From contig CAZVIJ010000071.1 of assembly GCA_964626735.1 (NCBI GenBank), positions 1 to 7,240 of the forward strand: a DNA stretch of 7,240 nt, in the 5' to 3' direction. The notes beneath the pieces are model-generated. The model had not been told where the DNA came from. It worked only from the letters and a program-made list of their open reading frames with translations, and searched no databases. The first letter of the stretch is position 1. Every line of letters begins with the position of its first letter. The position numbers and the translations under genes are program-made. The stretch comes from CAZVIJ01 sp964626735 (lineage in GTDB: Bacteria > Patescibacteriota > Dojkabacteria > JAOAGR01). Shown piece by piece: positions 5,428 through 7,240 of the stretch.

Positions 5428-7240
5428 CTATCCCTCGATTTTGTAAATCAAAAACGAAGAAATTCCTATAACGATGGCAACCGATATTGACGCGAGATTA
5501 TGCATCACCGCGATATTGACCGCGGCAAGAAGCGCCATACCGATCGACACGATAACTTGCGGCTTTAATTGTGAACGCTGCGTTGTAATATGCATCGCAA
5601 GATTTGCGCTCTCCTCACGGGTTAGGGAGATTACCGTTTCTACCGGAACCGGCTGCTGCACAACCATGGAGATTACTTTCGATATGTACTTGGGCCTGCT
5701 GATTTGAACTTGGTATGTCCCAGCAGCAAGCGTAAACGACGAATACCCGAAAGAGTTTGTCATATGCTTCGCGACCTGGCCGGTAGGCTGTACGATTGTG
5801 ATACCGGCAAAGGCAATGCCGTCGCGGGTAAGATCATCTTCAACCCTGCATCCCCTTTTCTTGCTACTGAATATCGATGCGATAAACGGGACGATGAATC
5901 CTCCGAAGAACAGATACTTAACGATTGGACCTGCCGAAAATACGAGCAGCAATAAACTGGTCGCAATCGTAATCGCCCCAACAACACCGATTTCATCCAG
6001 CATTTTCTGGATAAATGATTTATTTTCCTCGATCTTCACCGTGTAATCGACCGTCTTTGCACCAGGCGTAAGCGCTGCCGCAGTTTCATCGAGCTTGATG
6101 ATTTTTTCGAGCCGCTTGCCTTCGAAAGCAATTACCAAGTTGTAGCTGCCTTTCGCAACTTTTTCGAAAACAGCGATACCGTTTTCGTCGGTAATCGCTT
6201 CGTAATCGAGACCGGCGACTTTTACCGAAGCGCCTTTAACGGGCTTATCGTTTTCATCAACAACCTTTACTTTCAGATCGTAATCTCCCGACCCAACGTT
6301 TACATTATTTTGGGCACGAGTCGGAGTTGGTGCAGTAGTTACTACGGTACCTGCGGTATTTTCTTCGGGAGAAGGTGAAGGCTCAGTTGTACCGTTTTCG
6401 TTGGTGGTTCCTCCATTTGCGTTATCCTGCACGTTACCTTGTTGACCTCCATTCGAACCTCCTGCACGGGGAGTTGCAGCTGGAGGGATGTCTTTATCCT
6501 TAACTTGGAAATCGAGCGTTACGAAATTCAGATTTTGGTAATCGCTATCGTCGCTGGTTGAAGTTGCCTTTACCTTGAATGTCCTCAATCCATTAACCGC
6601 ATTGTTCTCGGGAACGCTTATGGTAATTGTCTGCGCCGTATCCCAATTAGAGGAATCGAACGTGAGCGATGTCGGAGATACGCTTACATTCGGGTTGCTT
6701 TCGAGGGTAACCGTAACCGGAGACTTCGGATCTGACTTCAAAACGAATTGTACTGTCGTGGATGCTCCCTCTTTCAAATCGTACAGCGAAAGCGGGTTAA
6801 CGATTGCGACGCCCGTCGTATCATCGTCGATAATGGTATACGTGAACGAAGAGCCTGTCCCCAATATAGCGGTAGTAGGCGACGCAAGTGCGATATTCAC
6901 CGTTTCGCTTTCTTCTTTGACGTTATCTTGGGCGACATGGAGAGCGATAGTATTAGTCAGCTGCCCCGCGTTTATCGTCAATACTCCGTTCGGCAACACG
7001 TAATCGATATTTTTAACTGCGGTACCTCCCGTTGTTGCGTAGTTAACCGTAACATTCGTATCGACAATATCTGAAAGGCTCACGGGAACGGTTACAGTTG
7101 TCGACGATTCCGAGCCGTACCCTCCGCCGGTATCGAATGAAATCGTCGGTTGGGTAACTGTGAAATCGGCAACGTTTTCTGCATTACCTCCAAACTGATA
7201 CCACGGGGAAACCAAATCGAGCGCATCGATCACACGCGCC
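5428..7240 (-). CDS. Calx-beta / carboxypeptidase-regulatory-like multi-pass surface protein, C-terminal part (5' end outside window)
   Basis: The frame is open through the window edge. The GTG at 7233 is probably internal, because no export signal follows it and the frame continues upstream without a stop. Residues counted from 7233: a first Calx-beta-like domain at about 30-138 (NYATTGGTA, then a DYVLPNG strand, ending TIIDDD); a second related Ig-like domain at about 141-248 (VSPTSLTFDSSNWDTAQTIT, ending KDKD); a Gly/Asn/Thr/Pro linker at 249-316; a carboxypeptidase-regulatory-like domain at 318-382 (KPVKGASVKV, TDENGIAVFEKV, KGSYNL); two hydrophobic helices at 416-434 and 438-456; a second such domain at about 463-538 (GIAFAGITIV, TNSFGYSSFTLAAGTYQVQI); and two more helices at 561-578 and 580-598. 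The first part should be extracellular and adhesin-like; Calx-beta domains often bind calcium. The linker, regulatory-like domain and membrane order matches the C-terminus of the large surface protein at 524-3613. Function and ligand are unknown. Confidence 0.85.
   Translation of the reverse strand, partial: ARVIDALDLVSPWYQFGGNAENVADFTVTQPTISFDTGGGYGSESSTTVTVPVSLSDIVDTNVTVNYATTGGTAVKNIDYVLPNGVLTINAGQLTNTIALHVAQDNVKEESETVNIALASPTTAILGTGSSFTYTIIDDDTTGVAIVNPLSLYDLKEGASTTVQFVLKSDPKSPVTVTLESNPNVSVSPTSLTFDSSNWDTAQTITISVPENNAVNGLRTFKVKATSTSDDSDYQNLNFVTLDFQVKDKDIPPAATPRAGGSNGGQQGNVQDNANGGTTNENGTTEPSPSPEENTAGTVVTTAPTPTRAQNNVNVGSGDYDLKVKVVDENDKPVKGASVKVAGLDYEAITDENGIAVFEKVAKGSYNLVIAFEGKRLEKIIKLDETAAALTPGAKTVDYTVKIEENKSFIQKMLDEIGVVGAITIATSLLLLVFSAGPIVKYLFFGGFIVPFIASIFSSKKRGCRVEDDLTRDGIAFAGITIVQPTGQVAKHMTNSFGYSSFTLAAGTYQVQISRPKYISKVISMVVQQPVPVETVISLTREESANLAMHITTQRSQLKPQVIVSIGMALLAAVNIAVMHNLASISVAIVIGISSFLIYKIEG

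Noticed and set aside
5437..5449. Hairpin GATTT-TGT-AAATC as a terminator for the convergent genes
   Set aside because: The stem is only 5 bp and AT-rich, it is not followed by a T-tract on the plus strand, and it lies inside the coding end of the minus gene.
6575..7003. Plus-strand open frame of 142 codons within the Calx-beta region
   Set aside because: It lies entirely antisense to a coding region with clear domain homology and shows no recognisable domain of its own.
7231..7233. GTG at 7233 as the true start of the right-hand minus-strand gene
   Set aside because: The frame stays open to the window edge and no signal peptide follows, although the protein is clearly a surface protein. 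It is read as an internal Val codon.

Overview
The window reads as a surface-protein locus from a bacterium with near-balanced base composition and the standard genetic code. The genes encode large, membrane-anchored, Thr/Ser/Pro-rich multidomain proteins with no LPXTG motif. Combined with an almost leaderless mRNA start and tight packing of coding ends, this recalls Patescibacteria (CPR) or similar little-studied lineages. No taxonomic marker gene is present, so that placement is a guess. No RNA genes, mobile elements or CRISPR arrays were seen.

Layout. Positions 1-540 (minus) hold the first 180 codons of a secreted or anchored protein whose 3' end lies outside the window. Positions 524-3613 (minus) hold a large surface protein: signal anchor, six ~53-residue propeller-type repeats, two related beta-sandwich-like domains (the first interrupted by an inserted jelly-roll-like, putative carbohydrate-binding domain), a Thr/Pro linker, a carboxypeptidase-regulatory-like Ig-type domain and a C-terminal membrane anchor. 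It overlaps the first gene by 17 nt and looks like a tandem paralogue of it. Positions 3614-3731 are a divergent promoter region. Positions 3732-5426 (plus) hold a single-pass membrane protein whose external part resembles a TIM-barrel glycoside hydrolase of clan GH-A (putative Glu pair E344/E473). Positions 5428-7240 (minus) hold the 3' part of another surface protein: two Calx-beta-like domains, a linker, a carboxypeptidase-regulatory-like domain, two membrane helices, a second such domain and two more helices. Its 5' end lies outside the window.

How they may work together (inference): three adhesin- or matrix-like proteins with glycan-binding and beta-rich modules surround one oppositely oriented, membrane-tethered putative glycosidase. 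The proteins from the two complete or near-complete minus-strand genes share a C-terminal plan of linker, carboxypeptidase-regulatory-like domain and membrane anchor, so they probably belong to one cell-surface programme, such as attachment to or processing of a surface or host polysaccharide. No gene could be named with confidence. Every function beyond secretion, anchoring and fold type is provisional.
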